DNA of 64,000 bases, taken from the NCBI RefSeq assembly GCF_036013915.1, contig NZ_CP107899.1:7592001-7656000 (forward strand), written 5' to 3'. The position numbers were made by a program, and so were the translations under genes. The notes beneath the pieces are model-generated. The model made no database searches, had not been told where the DNA came from, and was given only the letters and a program-made list of their open reading frames with translations. Shown piece by piece: positions 52,036 to 61,013 of this stretch. The first letter of the stretch is position 1. Every line of letters begins with the position of its first letter. This DNA comes from Streptomyces sp. NBC_00464. GTDB lineage: Bacteria > Actinomycetota > Actinomycetes > Streptomycetales > Streptomycetaceae.

Positions 52036-53160
52036 ATGCCTCGCCCCACCGTGAACCGCACACCGTTCGGCGCCCACGGGCCCACGGACGTCGACGTCTG
52101 GACCCTCGACTCCGGAACCGGAGTCCGGGCCGAGATCCTCACCTACGGCGGCATCCTGCACCGTCTCACCGTGCCGGACACCGGCGGAACGCCCGCGTCG
52201 GTCGTGCGGTCGCTGGTCTCCCTGGACGACTACACGGGCAAGAACCCGTTCTTCGGCGCCCTCATCGGCCGCTTCGCCAACCGCATCGCGCACGGCCGCT
52301 TCACCCTCGACGGAACGGCGTACCGGATCCCGGCCACCGACCGGGGCCACGCCCTGCACGGCGGCCCCGACGGCTTCCACACCCGCGTCTGGCAGGCCGA
52401 CGGCGAGGCCACCGACACGGCCGCGACGCTGCGGCTGACCCTGCACAGCCCCGACGGCGACATGGGTTTCCCCGGCGCGCTCGACGTCGCCGTGACGTAC
52501 ACCCTCGACAGGGCGGGCACCCTGGCCCTCGACTACACCGCCACGACGGACCGGTCCACCGTCGTCAACCTCACCAACCACGCCTACTTCGACCTCACCG
52601 GACAGGGCGACATCCTCGGACACACGCTCCAGGTGGACGCCGGCAGCTACCTCCCCGTCGACGAGGACGGCATTCCCGAGAGCCCGGCCACGGCTGTACG
52701 CGCAACCCCGTTCGACCTCACCGCCCCGCACCGCATCGGAGACCGCATCGCGCTCCCGGACGAGCAACTGCGCCGAGCCGGAGGCTTCGACCACTGCTGG
52801 ATCCTCCACGAGCCCGGCACACCGGCCGGCCTGCGCCGGGCCGCCCGGCTCACCGCCCCCGGCGCCGAGCGGATCATGGAGGTGTGGACCACCGAACCGG
52901 GCATCCAGGTCTACACCGCCAACCAACTGGACGGCACCCTGGCCGCCCCCGGCGGCGGGTGTCACGAACGCCACAGCGCCGTCTGCCTGGAGACCCAGCA
53001 CCTCCCCGACTCGCCCAACCGGCCCGACCACCCCGCCACCGTTCTGCGGCCCGACGAGGTCTTCTCCAGCCGCACCGAGCTGAGGTTCCCGCACCTCACC
53101 GCGGAGAGGGACCGAACCGGCACGCCCTCCGGGCGGGGCGGAGCGGGAATGCCGGAATGA
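52036..53160 (+). CDS. galM: Aldose 1-epimerase (mutarotase)
   Basis: 374 aa, ATG with AAGGA 7 nt upstream. A GalM beta-sandwich throughout: LTYGGILHRLTVPD, ALIGRFANRIAHGRF, the catalytic His region GHALHGGPDGFHTRVW (H-G-G), NLTNHAYFDLTGQG (second His), GFDHCW, and the general-base Glu in AVCLETQHLPDSPN. It interconverts alpha and beta anomers of free aldoses, fitting a role after uptake of arabinose or galactose. No signal peptide; cytoplasmic. Overlaps the next gene by 4 bp. Confidence 0.96.
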   Translation: MPRPTVNRTPFGAHGPTDVDVWTLDSGTGVRAEILTYGGILHRLTVPDTGGTPASVVRSLVSLDDYTGKNPFFGALIGRFANRIAHGRFTLDGTAYRIPATDRGHALHGGPDGFHTRVWQADGEATDTAATLRLTLHSPDGDMGFPGALDVAVTYTLDRAGTLALDYTATTDRSTVVNLTNHAYFDLTGQGDILGHTLQVDAGSYLPVDEDGIPESPATAVRATPFDLTAPHRIGDRIALPDEQLRRAGGFDHCWILHEPGTPAGLRRAARLTAPGAERIMEVWTTEPGIQVYTANQLDGTLAAPGGGCHERHSAVCLETQHLPDSPNRPDHPATVLRPDEVFSSRTELRFPHLTAERDRTGTPSGRGGAGMPE

Positions 53161-53597
53161 ACCGGGCTGTTCAGACGTCCATGACCTTTTTTGTGGACGT
53201 GACCGTACGGGGCTACGAGCTCGATACGCAGGGACATCTGAACCAGGCCGTCTACCTCCAGTACGCCGAGCATGCGCGCTGGGAGCTGCTGCGGGCCGCC
53301 GGGCTGCCCCAGGAGAAGCTGCTGGCCGACGGAGTGGGGCCCGTCGCACTGGAGGTCACGGTCAAGTTCCGCAGGGAACTGCGCGGCGGGGAACGGGTGC
53401 GGGTGTCCTGCCGGTTCGACTACGGGCAGGGCAAGACGTTCACCATCGCCCAGCAGATCCTCAAGGAGGACGGCACGGTGGCCGCGGAGATCACAGGCGT
53501 GGCCGGCATCCTCGACCTGACGACGCGCAGGCTGGTCGACGATCCGGCCGGCCGGCTCGCCGCGCTCGCCAAGGACCCGGAGCTGCTCAGCGGCTGA
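53157..53597 (+). CDS. Hotdog-fold acyl-CoA thioesterase
   Basis: 146 aa from an ATG overlapping the galM stop (M9 at 53181 is an alternative). It matches the 4-hydroxybenzoyl-CoA/YbgC thioesterase branch: VRGYELDTQGHLNQAVYLQYAEHARWELL contains the usual Asp-x-x-GH-x-N active-site motif with Asp at about 19. It hydrolyses acyl-CoA thioesters in the cytoplasm. The translational link with galM is probably incidental. Confidence 0.92.
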   Translation: MNRAVQTSMTFFVDVTVRGYELDTQGHLNQAVYLQYAEHARWELLRAAGLPQEKLLADGVGPVALEVTVKFRRELRGGERVRVSCRFDYGQGKTFTIAQQILKEDGTVAAEITGVAGILDLTTRRLVDDPAGRLAALAKDPELLSG

Positions 53598-53604
53598 CCG
53601 GGCA

Positions 53605-54189
53605 TCAGCGGACCTTGCGGCCCGCCGCCAGAGAGGCCACCGCCTTCTGGAGGCGGGCCGCCCTGACTTCGGGGGTCGTCGCCGTCATGAGACGCAGGAG
53701 TACCAGGTACCGGTCCGAACCGCCGAGCCCCTCGAAGAAGAGCCGCGCCGGCTCGTCGGCCTCCAGAGCGGCAGCGAGATCGGCCGGGACGGTGGCCTTG
53801 CTCTGCGAGAGGTACGCCGCCGCCCACCGCCCGTCCGAGCGCGCCGCCTCGACCTCCGCGAGGCCGGACTCACGCATCCGTCCGGCTGCGAGGAGCGCCT
53901 CGACCTTCTCCACATTGATCTGCGACCACACGCTCCGGCGTCGGCGGGGCGTGATCCGCTGGAGGTAGTACACCTCGTCGAAGGACTTGCGCTGCCCGTC
54001 GATCCAGCCGAAGCAGAGCACCGAGTCGATGACTTCGGCCGCGCTCACCGACTCCACACCGGAGTTGCGTTTGGCGATCTTCAGCCAGAGCCCGGTCCGG
54101 TCGGCGTGGTGCTGCTCCAGCCATGATTCGAGCTGGGCGGCCCCCGCGAAGGGACGTGCGTTCTCCGGGGTGTCCAAGGTGTCCGTCAT
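53605..54189 (-). CDS. YdeI/OmpD-associated family protein
   Basis: 194 aa starting MTDTLDTPENARPFAGAAQLESWLEQHH. Family signature SVSAAEVIDSVLCFGWIDGQRKSFDEVYYLQRITPRRRRSVWSQINVEKVEALLAAGRM, then a Pro-Ala helix and PADLAAALEADEPARLFFEGL. YdeI-like proteins are small, soluble and poorly characterised (implicated in bacteriocin or peptide resistance in enterobacteria). It converges tightly on the thioesterase gene. Confidence 0.92.
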   Translation of the reverse strand: MTDTLDTPENARPFAGAAQLESWLEQHHADRTGLWLKIAKRNSGVESVSAAEVIDSVLCFGWIDGQRKSFDEVYYLQRITPRRRRSVWSQINVEKVEALLAAGRMRESGLAEVEAARSDGRWAAAYLSQSKATVPADLAAALEADEPARLFFEGLGGSDRYLVLLRLMTATTPEVRAARLQKAVASLAAGRKVR

Positions 54190-54282
54190 CCGGCTGCGCC
54201 TCCTGAGGGGGCCGGGCCTGTGTCCGGCTGCTACGCCACGCTAATCGTCCTTTGGGTCAGAATCTGTCCTCATTCCCCGAAC

Positions 54283-54298
54283 TACGATGAGGCTCGTA
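54283..54298. promoter_or_regulatory. Short palindrome before ArsR gene
   Basis: TACGA (54283-54287) and TCGTA (54294-54298) flank TGAGGC, 40-55 bp before the ArsR start, in a locally AT-richer stretch. A candidate autoregulatory operator; ArsR dimers bind this type of site. Confidence 0.4.
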
Positions 54299-54338
54299 TT
54301 ATGGTGAGCCCCGGACGACGTGACGATGCGGAGTGACC

Positions 54339-54707
54339 GTGACCCCTGCCAGCGCCACCGCCCCGGCAGCAGCCGCCCGCGCGCTGGCCCACCCCGCACG
54401 GGACGAGATCAGTCTCGAGTCGGTCCTGCACGCCCTTTCGGACCCGGTGCGGTTGTCTGTGGTCCGCGAGCTGGCCGCCGCCGAGGACGAGCTCACCTGC
54501 TCCCGGTTCGACCTGCCGGTGACCAAGTCCACCAGCACCCACCACTTCCGGGTGCTCCGCGAGAGCGGCATCGTCCAGCAGGTCTACCGAGGAACGGCCA
54601 AGATGAACGGGCTCCGGCGCGAGGACCTGGAGGCGCTCTTCCCCGGACTGCTCGACAGCGTGCTCGAAGCGGCGAACCTCCAGGCGGACCGCCTCGGCGA
54701 GGGCTGA
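54339..54707 (+). CDS. ArsR-family HTH regulator
   Basis: 122 aa from GTG at 54339 (GGAG 5 nt upstream; GTG at 54333 is equally in frame). After ~20 Ala-rich residues comes the winged HTH: LHALSDPVRLSVVRELAAAEDELTCSRFDLPVTKSTSTHHFRVLRESGIVQQVYRGTAKMNGLRRED. No metal-binding Cys cluster is seen, so it probably senses a small molecule. It has no obvious partner on its strand; the neighbouring reductase is convergent. Confidence 0.92.
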   Translation: MTPASATAPAAAARALAHPARDEISLESVLHALSDPVRLSVVRELAAAEDELTCSRFDLPVTKSTSTHHFRVLRESGIVQQVYRGTAKMNGLRREDLEALFPGLLDSVLEAANLQADRLGEG

Positions 54708-54747
54708 CCGTCCAGGGACGCTTCAGGCCGGCCCCCGCGCCCCTCCG

Positions 54748-56121
54748 TCACATCGGACTGCTGCCGAGCGCCGCCCCCATCAGCCCCGGCCAGTCCGGGA
54801 TCTTCACCGGCCCCCGGCCGAGCGAGCGCCCCAGGGCAGCCTCCGCCCGCTCGATCGACAGCCAGCCGTCCCATTCCACCGGCCGCAGCCCCCAGGACCG
54901 GAGCACGGCCAACGGATCCGGGGCCGACGCGCGTCCCACGAGCAGAGGCGCGTCCTCGATCAGCGACGCGACGGTCTCCTTCGCACACGAACGGTTCGAC
55001 CCGATGACTCCGGTCGGACCGCGCTTGATCCACCCCGCGACGTACTCCCCGGGCGACGCCACCCCGTCCCGCAGAACCCGGCCGGCCCGGTGCGGCACCG
55101 TCCCGTGCACCGCGTCGAACGGAAGCCCGGGCAGTGGCAGGCCCCGGTAGCCGACCGCCCGCAGGACGAGCTCGGCGCCGATCTCCTCGTACGTACCGGT
55201 GTCCCGCACCCCGCCGTTGCCGTCCGGGGCCGTACGGGCGAACCGGACACCGGCCACCCGGCCGTCGCGCCCCAGCAGCTCGACCGGGCGCAGGAAGAAC
55301 CGCAGCCCGATGGTCCTGGGCCGGTTGTCGCCGGCCCGGGGCACCTCGCGAGCCCAGCCGCGCAGCACGTCGAGGTTCCGCCGCACCGGCGCCGGCAGTG
55401 GCGGGGAGTCCGGTGCCGGGCTGCCGTACGCCGGGTCCAGGGCGAGTTCCGCCGGGTCCACGACCATCCGGGCCCCCGGCAGCGCGCCGAGCTCGCGGAG
55501 CTCCTTGGTGGTGAACCGCGCCTGGGAGGGGCCCCGCCTGCCCGCCATGTGCACCTCGCGCACCCGGCTGTCCGCCAGCACGCCGAGCGCGGGCTGCGGC
55601 ACATCGGTGGGCCGCAGCTCATCGGCCCCCCGGGCGAGGATCCGCGCCACGTCGACCGCCACATTGCCGACGCCGATCACGACGACCGAACGGGCGCGCA
55701 GCGCGAAGAGGCCGGCGGCCGCATCCGGGTGGGCGCTGTACCAGGAGACGAACTCGGTCGCCGAGTGGCTGCCGGGCAGCTCCTCGCCGGGGATGCCCAG
55801 CGGGCGGTCCGCGGCAGCTCCGACGCAGTAGACGACCGCGTCGTAGAGCTCGGCCAGCCGCCCGGGTGGCACTCCGTCCCCGCCGACGGCGACATTGCCG
55901 ACGAAGGTGACGCGCTCGTGCTCCAGGACGGCCCGCAGGCTCTGCTGCAGCGACTTGATCTTCTCGTGGTCCGGTGCGACGCCGTACCGCACGAGTCCGT
56001 ACGGACAGGGCAGCCGGTCCAGGACATGGACCCTCACATCGGGCACCAGGGTCTGGGCCACCAGGGCCTGGGCGGTGTAGATCCCGCTGGGGCCGGAGCC
56101 GACGACGGCGACACGAAGCAC
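54748..56121 (-). CDS. Ferredoxin/adrenodoxin-NADP+ reductase, FprA-like
   Basis: 457 aa from GTG at 56121, chosen for AGAGG 6 nt upstream and because the FAD motif then begins at residue 4: RVAVVGSGPSGIYTAQAL. VHVLDRLPCPYGLVRYGVAPDHEKIK is the adrenodoxin-reductase hallmark, VVVIGVGNVAVDVARIL the NADP Rossmann motif, GRRGPSQARFTTKELREL follows, and GWIKRGPTGVIGSNRSCAKETV closes the FAD domain. It passes electrons from NADPH to ferredoxin, for example for P450s, in the cytoplasm. Confidence 0.95.
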   Translation of the reverse strand: MLRVAVVGSGPSGIYTAQALVAQTLVPDVRVHVLDRLPCPYGLVRYGVAPDHEKIKSLQQSLRAVLEHERVTFVGNVAVGGDGVPPGRLAELYDAVVYCVGAAADRPLGIPGEELPGSHSATEFVSWYSAHPDAAAGLFALRARSVVVIGVGNVAVDVARILARGADELRPTDVPQPALGVLADSRVREVHMAGRRGPSQARFTTKELRELGALPGARMVVDPAELALDPAYGSPAPDSPPLPAPVRRNLDVLRGWAREVPRAGDNRPRTIGLRFFLRPVELLGRDGRVAGVRFARTAPDGNGGVRDTGTYEEIGAELVLRAVGYRGLPLPGLPFDAVHGTVPHRAGRVLRDGVASPGEYVAGWIKRGPTGVIGSNRSCAKETVASLIEDAPLLVGRASAPDPLAVLRSWGLRPVEWDGWLSIERAEAALGRSLGRGPVKIPDWPGLMGAALGSSPM

Positions 56122-56241
56122 GGCGCACCTCTTCCCTGAGGGTGTCTCCAGCATCGCACCGGCGAGCCCGGCGGGGGAGAGGCGCGCCCCGTGCTCTTGG
56201 CAGCCGTGCGTCCGGCAGGGGCCTTCGGGGGCCGTCGGCTC

Positions 56242-56907
56242 TCAGGAGGAGAGCGCGCGCATCCGGTTGATCTCGGTGGTCTGCTGGGCCACCACATCAC
56301 CGGCCATCTCCTCGACCTGCACGTTGTTCCCCTCCGAGAGGACGTCGGTCGCCATGGTGACCGCCCCCTGGTGGTGCGTGATCATCAGCTTGAGGAACAA
56401 CTGGTCGAAGGCCGTCCCCTTCGCGGCCCTGAGCTTCTCCAGCTGGCCGGCCGTCGCCATGCCGGGCATCGCGGTGTGGTCGTGCGTGCCGGACTGCCGG
56501 GTCCGGCCGTGACGGCTGAGCCATCCCTCCATCGCGCCGATCTCGGGCTTCTGGGCGGCGGTGACGCGTTCGGCGAGCCTCTTGACCGTGGCCGAGCGGG
56601 AGCGGGTGGGAACGAGTTCCGTCAACTCCAGCGCCTGCGCGTGGTGCTGGATCATCATCTGCACATACCGGATGTCCGCCGAGTTGGGGGTGTCCAACCC
56701 GGCCTCCTTGACGGCCTCCGAGGGGGAGAGCGTCCGTGCGGGTTCGCCCGGTTTCCCGGGTGCCACGACCGAACCGGCCTGGTGTGCACCGGACTTCGAG
56801 TCGCTGTCAGCACTGCCCGCGTCGCAGCCGGCCGAGGTGAGCACGGCTGCCACGACGGCCGCACCGAGGGCGAATCCGCGGAACCGCAGGGTCTGACGAC
56901 GAATCAA
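56242..56907 (-). CDS. DUF305 lipoprotein
   Basis: 221 aa from TTG at 56907 (GGAGG 8 nt upstream; TTG at 56910 is also possible). Signal with lipobox LTSAGC, so it is anchored outside the membrane. Two DUF305 halves each have a metal-type motif: YVQMMIQHHAQALELTELV and FLKLMITHHQGAVTMATDVL. Ferritin-like four-helix proteins of this family are often near copper or redox genes. It is divergent from the LVIVD gene. Confidence 0.93.
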   Translation of the reverse strand: MIRRQTLRFRGFALGAAVVAAVLTSAGCDAGSADSDSKSGAHQAGSVVAPGKPGEPARTLSPSEAVKEAGLDTPNSADIRYVQMMIQHHAQALELTELVPTRSRSATVKRLAERVTAAQKPEIGAMEGWLSRHGRTRQSGTHDHTAMPGMATAGQLEKLRAAKGTAFDQLFLKLMITHHQGAVTMATDVLSEGNNVQVEEMAGDVVAQQTTEINRMRALSS

Positions 56908-57085
56908 CAAAGCGACCTCCGTTGATACAGGAGTGGTTGCGCTCTGTCCTAGCACGTCAACGCACAGCTTTGATCAAAAACTTTCGTTACGTCTCTGTTG
57001 CCATCTGTTGAGATGCCCATGGCAAGGACGATACTGCCGGAGTCCGTGAACCGGTCAACTACATACGGATCCATGGGAGGACGCA

Positions 57086-58576
57086 GTGACCTCGTTGCAC
57101 ACCACCCCGGTGCGGCGCAGACGTCTGGGCGTGGCGGCAGCCGCCGCCGGGCTCTTCGCCACTCTGCTGATGGCCGGGCCCGCGGCCGCGACACCCGACC
57201 CCGGTGACGCGACCGCGAGCCGAACCGATGTCTCCGCGAGCCAGGAGGCGGAGGCGGCCGCCGCGATCACGAGCGGTGAGATACCCGGAGTGGACGAGAT
57301 CGTCCACAGCCGGAACATCACCCACCTGGCCAATGTCCCCAAGGACGCGCTCCAGGGGCTGAACACGGACCTGGCCTTCCAGGGGAAGTACGCCTTCGCC
57401 GGAAACTACGACGGCTTCCGGATCTTCGACATCAGCAATCCGAAGTCACCTCGCACGATCGCCCAGGTGCTGTGTCCCGGATCGCAGAACGACATCTCCG
57501 TCTCCGGGAACCTGCTGTTCCTGTCCACGGACTCCTCGCGCAGTGACAACTCGTGCACCAGCACCACCCAGCCTGCCACGGAGAAGTCGTCCTGGGAGGG
57601 CATGAAGGTCTTCGACATCAGCGACAAGCGCAATCCGAAGTACGTCGCCGCCGTCGAGACCTCGTGCGGATCGCACACCCACACGCTGGTTCCCGAGCGC
57701 AGCAACGTCTACGTGTACGTCTCCTCGTACTCGCCGAATGACACGTTCCCCGACTGCCAGCCGCCGCACGACGGGATCTCCGTCATCAAGGTGCCGCGCA
57801 AGGCACCCGAAGAGGCCCGCATCGTGAACTTCCCGGTCCTCTTCCCGGACGGCGGGAACCCGGGCGGTCCCACCAACCCGGGCGTCAGCAAGACGACGGG
57901 CTGCCACGACATCACCGTGCTGCCGTCCAAGGACCTGGCCGCCGGTGCCTGCATGGGGGACGGTCTGCTGTTCTCCATCAAGGACCCGGAGAACCCGAAG
58001 ATCATCGACCGGGTGCAGGACAACGTGAACTTCGCGTTCTGGCACTCCGCCACGTTCAACCAGCGGGCGGACAAGGTGGTGTTCACCGATGAGCTCGGCG
58101 GCGGTGGCGCGGCGACCTGCAACGAGGAGGTCGGTCCGAAGCGCGGCGCCGACGGCATCTACGACATCGTCGGCAAGGGCGACCAGCGCAAGCTCGTCTT
58201 CCGCAGCTACTTCAAGATCGACCGTCCGCAGGCCGACACCGAGGTCTGTGTCGCCCACAACGGCTCGATCATCCCGGTCAAGGGCCGCGACCTGATGGTC
58301 CAGGCCTGGTACCAGGGCGGTGTCTCGGTGTGGGACTTCACCGACTCCTCCCACCCGAAGGAGATCGGCTTCTTCGAGCGCGGCCCCGTCAGTACCGACG
58401 AGGTCACCACGGCCGGTCCGTGGTCGGCGTACTACTACAACGGCTACATCTACTCCAACGACATCGCCAAGGGCTTCGACGTCCTGAAGATCGACGACCG
58501 GCGGACCGACCCGGCGAAGCGGGTGCGGACGGACGAGCTCAATGTCCAGACGCAGCCCGACTACTTCGACCGCTGA
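57086..58576 (+). CDS. Secreted LVIVD-repeat protein
   Basis: 496 aa from GTG (GGGAGG upstream). The signal peptide (1-36) contains RRRRLGVAAAAAGLFATLLMAG and ends AAA-TP. The rest is a beta-propeller-like set of LVIVD repeats (YDGFRIFDISNPKSPRTIAQ, GMKVFDISDKRNPKYVAAVET, GVSVWDFTDSSHPKEIGFFE) with clustered His/Cys/Asp (SCGSHTHTLVPE, TTGCHDITVLPS, NFAFWHSATFN, EVCVAHNGSI). Function unknown. In actinomycetes it is typically found with a DUF305 protein, as here. Confidence 0.9.
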   Translation: MTSLHTTPVRRRRLGVAAAAAGLFATLLMAGPAAATPDPGDATASRTDVSASQEAEAAAAITSGEIPGVDEIVHSRNITHLANVPKDALQGLNTDLAFQGKYAFAGNYDGFRIFDISNPKSPRTIAQVLCPGSQNDISVSGNLLFLSTDSSRSDNSCTSTTQPATEKSSWEGMKVFDISDKRNPKYVAAVETSCGSHTHTLVPERSNVYVYVSSYSPNDTFPDCQPPHDGISVIKVPRKAPEEARIVNFPVLFPDGGNPGGPTNPGVSKTTGCHDITVLPSKDLAAGACMGDGLLFSIKDPENPKIIDRVQDNVNFAFWHSATFNQRADKVVFTDELGGGGAATCNEEVGPKRGADGIYDIVGKGDQRKLVFRSYFKIDRPQADTEVCVAHNGSIIPVKGRDLMVQAWYQGGVSVWDFTDSSHPKEIGFFERGPVSTDEVTTAGPWSAYYYNGYIYSNDIAKGFDVLKIDDRRTDPAKRVRTDELNVQTQPDYFDR

Positions 58577-58855
58577 GTTCTCCGAGTCCGCCGTACCCAC
58601 AGGCGGCCGGTCGCTGAAGGTGGCGGCCGACCGCCCGCCGGGCCGTGCGGCCGGTCCCGTTCCCGGGTCTCCGCCCGGCGGGACCGGCTTCCGCACGGCG
58701 GTGCGTTCATTGACCGATCCGCCGCGCCGGGACATGCTGTACCCCCGCGCGGGCCGGCTCTCGTACGCAGTCCGTCACGCGGTCCTCGGCCGGGGCTGCC
58801 GGCCGGGGTGACCGGCTGGTTCCGGCGACGCAGGGGATCGCCGGAATCAGACGTC

Positions 58856-59080
58856 TCAGGCGGCCTCGTACCGGTGCGCCCGGCCGCCCCGCCATTCGAC
58901 CCATTCGGGGCTGTCCAGGATCCGCTCGGGGTCGTCCAGCCCCGCACCCTCCAGGAACACGATCACATCGTGATCCGAGTGCGCGAGGCCGAGAATCTGG
59001 ACCCGCCCGTCACGCTGCACGGTGACGCGCCGGCCGCCGGAGGGGGACGGCCGGAAGATCACGATCGGGGGAGAAGCCAT
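58856..59080 (-). CDS. Small conserved hypothetical protein, 74 aa
   Basis: ATG at 59080 opens MASPPIVIFRPSPSGGRRVTVQ, followed by DGRVQILGLAHSDHDVIVFLEGAGLDD and a charged end. A beta-rich, soluble, acidic small protein. I do not recognise a named family, but the sequence has the even composition of a real gene and a familiar Streptomyces appearance. The GGAGG nearest the start is too close (1 nt), so initiation is uncertain. Confidence 0.65.
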   Translation of the reverse strand: MASPPIVIFRPSPSGGRRVTVQRDGRVQILGLAHSDHDVIVFLEGAGLDDPERILDSPEWVEWRGGRAHRYEAA

Positions 59081-59208
59081 GCCTCCAGGGTGCGACGTGC
59101 CGACGGCCGCCGCACAGCGAACCGGAAACCCGGTGCCGCAGCAGATCGGGGGCGTACCGAGCCTGTGCCGGCCGATGTACCGCGGGCAGCTCGGACGGCT
59201 GAGGCGGC

Positions 59209-59388
59209 TCAGGCGGCGGACCTGGTGTTGCCGCCGGTGGCTGCCGCCCACTCGACCAGCAGCCGCTGGTACTCCTCCTCGTCCTCAGGGGACAGGCATC
59301 CGCCCGAGCGCTGCCACAGGTCGCGAATGTCTTCATTCACCACTGCGGCGGAACGCGCGGAACCGGACGGGCACGGAGTCGGGGACAT
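59209..59388 (-). CDS. Small acidic hypothetical protein, about 59 aa
   Basis: The frame contains VVNEDIRDLWQRSGG, then CLSPEDEEEYQRLLVEWAAATGG, an acidic amphipathic helical stretch that looks genuine. The start is unclear: ATG at 59388 is used, but GTG codons at the VVNED position would give a ~44-residue protein. No signal, no recognised family. Confidence 0.5.
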   Translation of the reverse strand: MSPTPCPSGSARSAAVVNEDIRDLWQRSGGCLSPEDEEEYQRLLVEWAAATGGNTRSAA

Positions 59389-59458
59389 GGTTACCAGGCT
59401 AAGGCCCCGATGTGACAATCCGACCCATGGCGCGTCAGGGACATCTCTCACATGTCTC

Positions 59459-60160
59459 TCAGGCAACGTCTGAGGCCAGTCCGAGCTCCCGCAGTCCGTC
59501 CGGCCGCTCATTCACCGGCACATGCTGCACGAAACGCACCTCGCAGCCCAGCGCAGCCGCCCCGGCGTCCGCGTGCCGGTCGTCGCCGACCATCACCACA
59601 TCGGTCGGATGCTGTCCCAGAAGTGTGCAGGCCGTGTGGAAGAGGCGTGCGTCCGGCTTGTGGATTCCGTGCTCGAAGGACAGTACGTACGCCTCCACAT
59701 AGGCGTCCAGACCGTGCGCCCGGAAGACCGGCCTCAGGTCCCACCCGATGTTGCTCACCACGCCGATCGCGATGCCCCGGTCGTGCAGTGAGGCGAGTAC
59801 CTCCGCGGCGTCCGGATACGGACGCCAGGCGGCCGGGGTCCGGTGCCGGTCGTACAGGGCGTCGTAGAGCCCCGGATCCGGCAGCTCCACCTGGCGGGCC
59901 AGTCCCGTGAACGCCTCGCGGTGCCGGTGCGCGCTCTCGTCCCGGGAGGCCCAGGCCGACGCCAGTCCTCCGGGCACCTGCTGCGGAGGAGGGCCGCCCG
60001 GCAGCGCGCCGGAGGCCTCCAGCTCCTGTACGTAGCGCTCGAAGTCGGCATCGTCCACGCTCACCTTCCGTTCGGCGAGGGTCGCGGCGAGCCAGGAACG
60101 GACGGATTCGATCCGGAAGAGCGTTCCGGAGAAGTCGAAGAGCACACCCTTGATCGGCAT
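59459..60160 (-). CDS. HAD-superfamily hydrolase
   Basis: 233 aa starting MPIKGVLFDFSGTLFRIES. HAD motif I is DFSGT rather than the usual DxDGT, so the general acid Asp (+2) is Ser here. Motif II is GVVSNIG, motif III Lys in HGIHKPDARLF, and motif IV VVMVGDDRHADAGAAALG. A helical C1 cap lies between I and II. It dephosphorylates or dehalogenates a small metabolite. The Ser at +2 resembles phosphonatase-like or dehalogenase-type subfamilies. Confidence 0.9.
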   Translation of the reverse strand: MPIKGVLFDFSGTLFRIESVRSWLAATLAERKVSVDDADFERYVQELEASGALPGGPPPQQVPGGLASAWASRDESAHRHREAFTGLARQVELPDPGLYDALYDRHRTPAAWRPYPDAAEVLASLHDRGIAIGVVSNIGWDLRPVFRAHGLDAYVEAYVLSFEHGIHKPDARLFHTACTLLGQHPTDVVMVGDDRHADAGAAALGCEVRFVQHVPVNERPDGLRELGLASDVA

Positions 60161-60206
60161 GGGCCCGATCCTTGCCGACCGGTGCGGGCGGGGCAAGGGC
60201 GCTTGT

Positions 60207-60899
60207 TCAGTCCCTTTCCTCAGGGCGGTGGCGGGAGGCGTACCGCTCGTATCCGGCCGCCGCGAAGGCGGTCAGGGCCGCCCCCAGCAGCCACCCGCCC
60301 AGTACGTCGGACGGCCAGTGCACGCCCAGGTAGAGCCGGGTCAGCCCGACGCCGACCACCGAGATTCCCGCAGCGGCCGACGCCGTCCGCCGGATCCAGG
60401 GGCGGGCGCCGGACCGGTGCAGGAGCCACAGCAGCAGACCGCAGCTCACGACGGCCGTCATCGCGTGCCCGGAGGGGAACGCCGCGTAGTGGGCGGAGTC
60501 CACCGGGTCGGGCCACCGGGGGCGCTCCCGGCCGACGGCGGCCTTGACGCCCTGCTGGAGAAGGCTGGAGACCAGACTCGTCACCGCCACCCAGGCCGCG
60601 AGCATCCGGGCCCCGCGGCGCCACAGGACGACCACGGCGACGGCGATCAGCGCGCGCATCGTCCAGGGATCCCACAGCCAGTCCGTCAGCAACCGGTTCA
60701 CATGGACGAGGCCGGGCTCCGTCACCGCCCGCCGGTGCAGGGCTTCGGCGATGTCACGGTCCAGGCGCATCAAGGGGGACCATCGTGCGGCGACCAGGCC
60801 CAGCAGCGCCAGGGCAAGGACTCCGCAGACGGCCCCCGCCCACGGTGCCGGCGAGGGAGTGCGGGTGCGGTGCGCGGGGGAGAGGGGCGGGGAGTGCAT
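60207..60899 (-). CDS. PAP2-family membrane phosphatase
   Basis: 230 aa from ATG at 60899 (AAGGA 7 nt upstream). Five to six membrane helices. The three PAP2 motifs are KAAVGRERPRWP, PSGHAM and TRLYLGVHWPSDVLGG, the last with Thr for Ser at the first position. It dephosphorylates lipid phosphates such as undecaprenyl-pyrophosphate or phosphatidate at the outer membrane face. Confidence 0.95.
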   Translation of the reverse strand: MHSPPLSPAHRTRTPSPAPWAGAVCGVLALALLGLVAARWSPLMRLDRDIAEALHRRAVTEPGLVHVNRLLTDWLWDPWTMRALIAVAVVVLWRRGARMLAAWVAVTSLVSSLLQQGVKAAVGRERPRWPDPVDSAHYAAFPSGHAMTAVVSCGLLLWLLHRSGARPWIRRTASAAAGISVVGVGLTRLYLGVHWPSDVLGGWLLGAALTAFAAAGYERYASRHRPEERD

Positions 60900-61013
60900 G
60901 AGGGGATCCTTGCCGACGGGCGGGGCGTACGGCCATCCCGGCGCGGCGCGACCGTTCAGCGAGTGCCGTGGCGGGCCGGCGCCGAGCCGCCTCCCGGTCA
61001 ATGCCGGAGCTGC

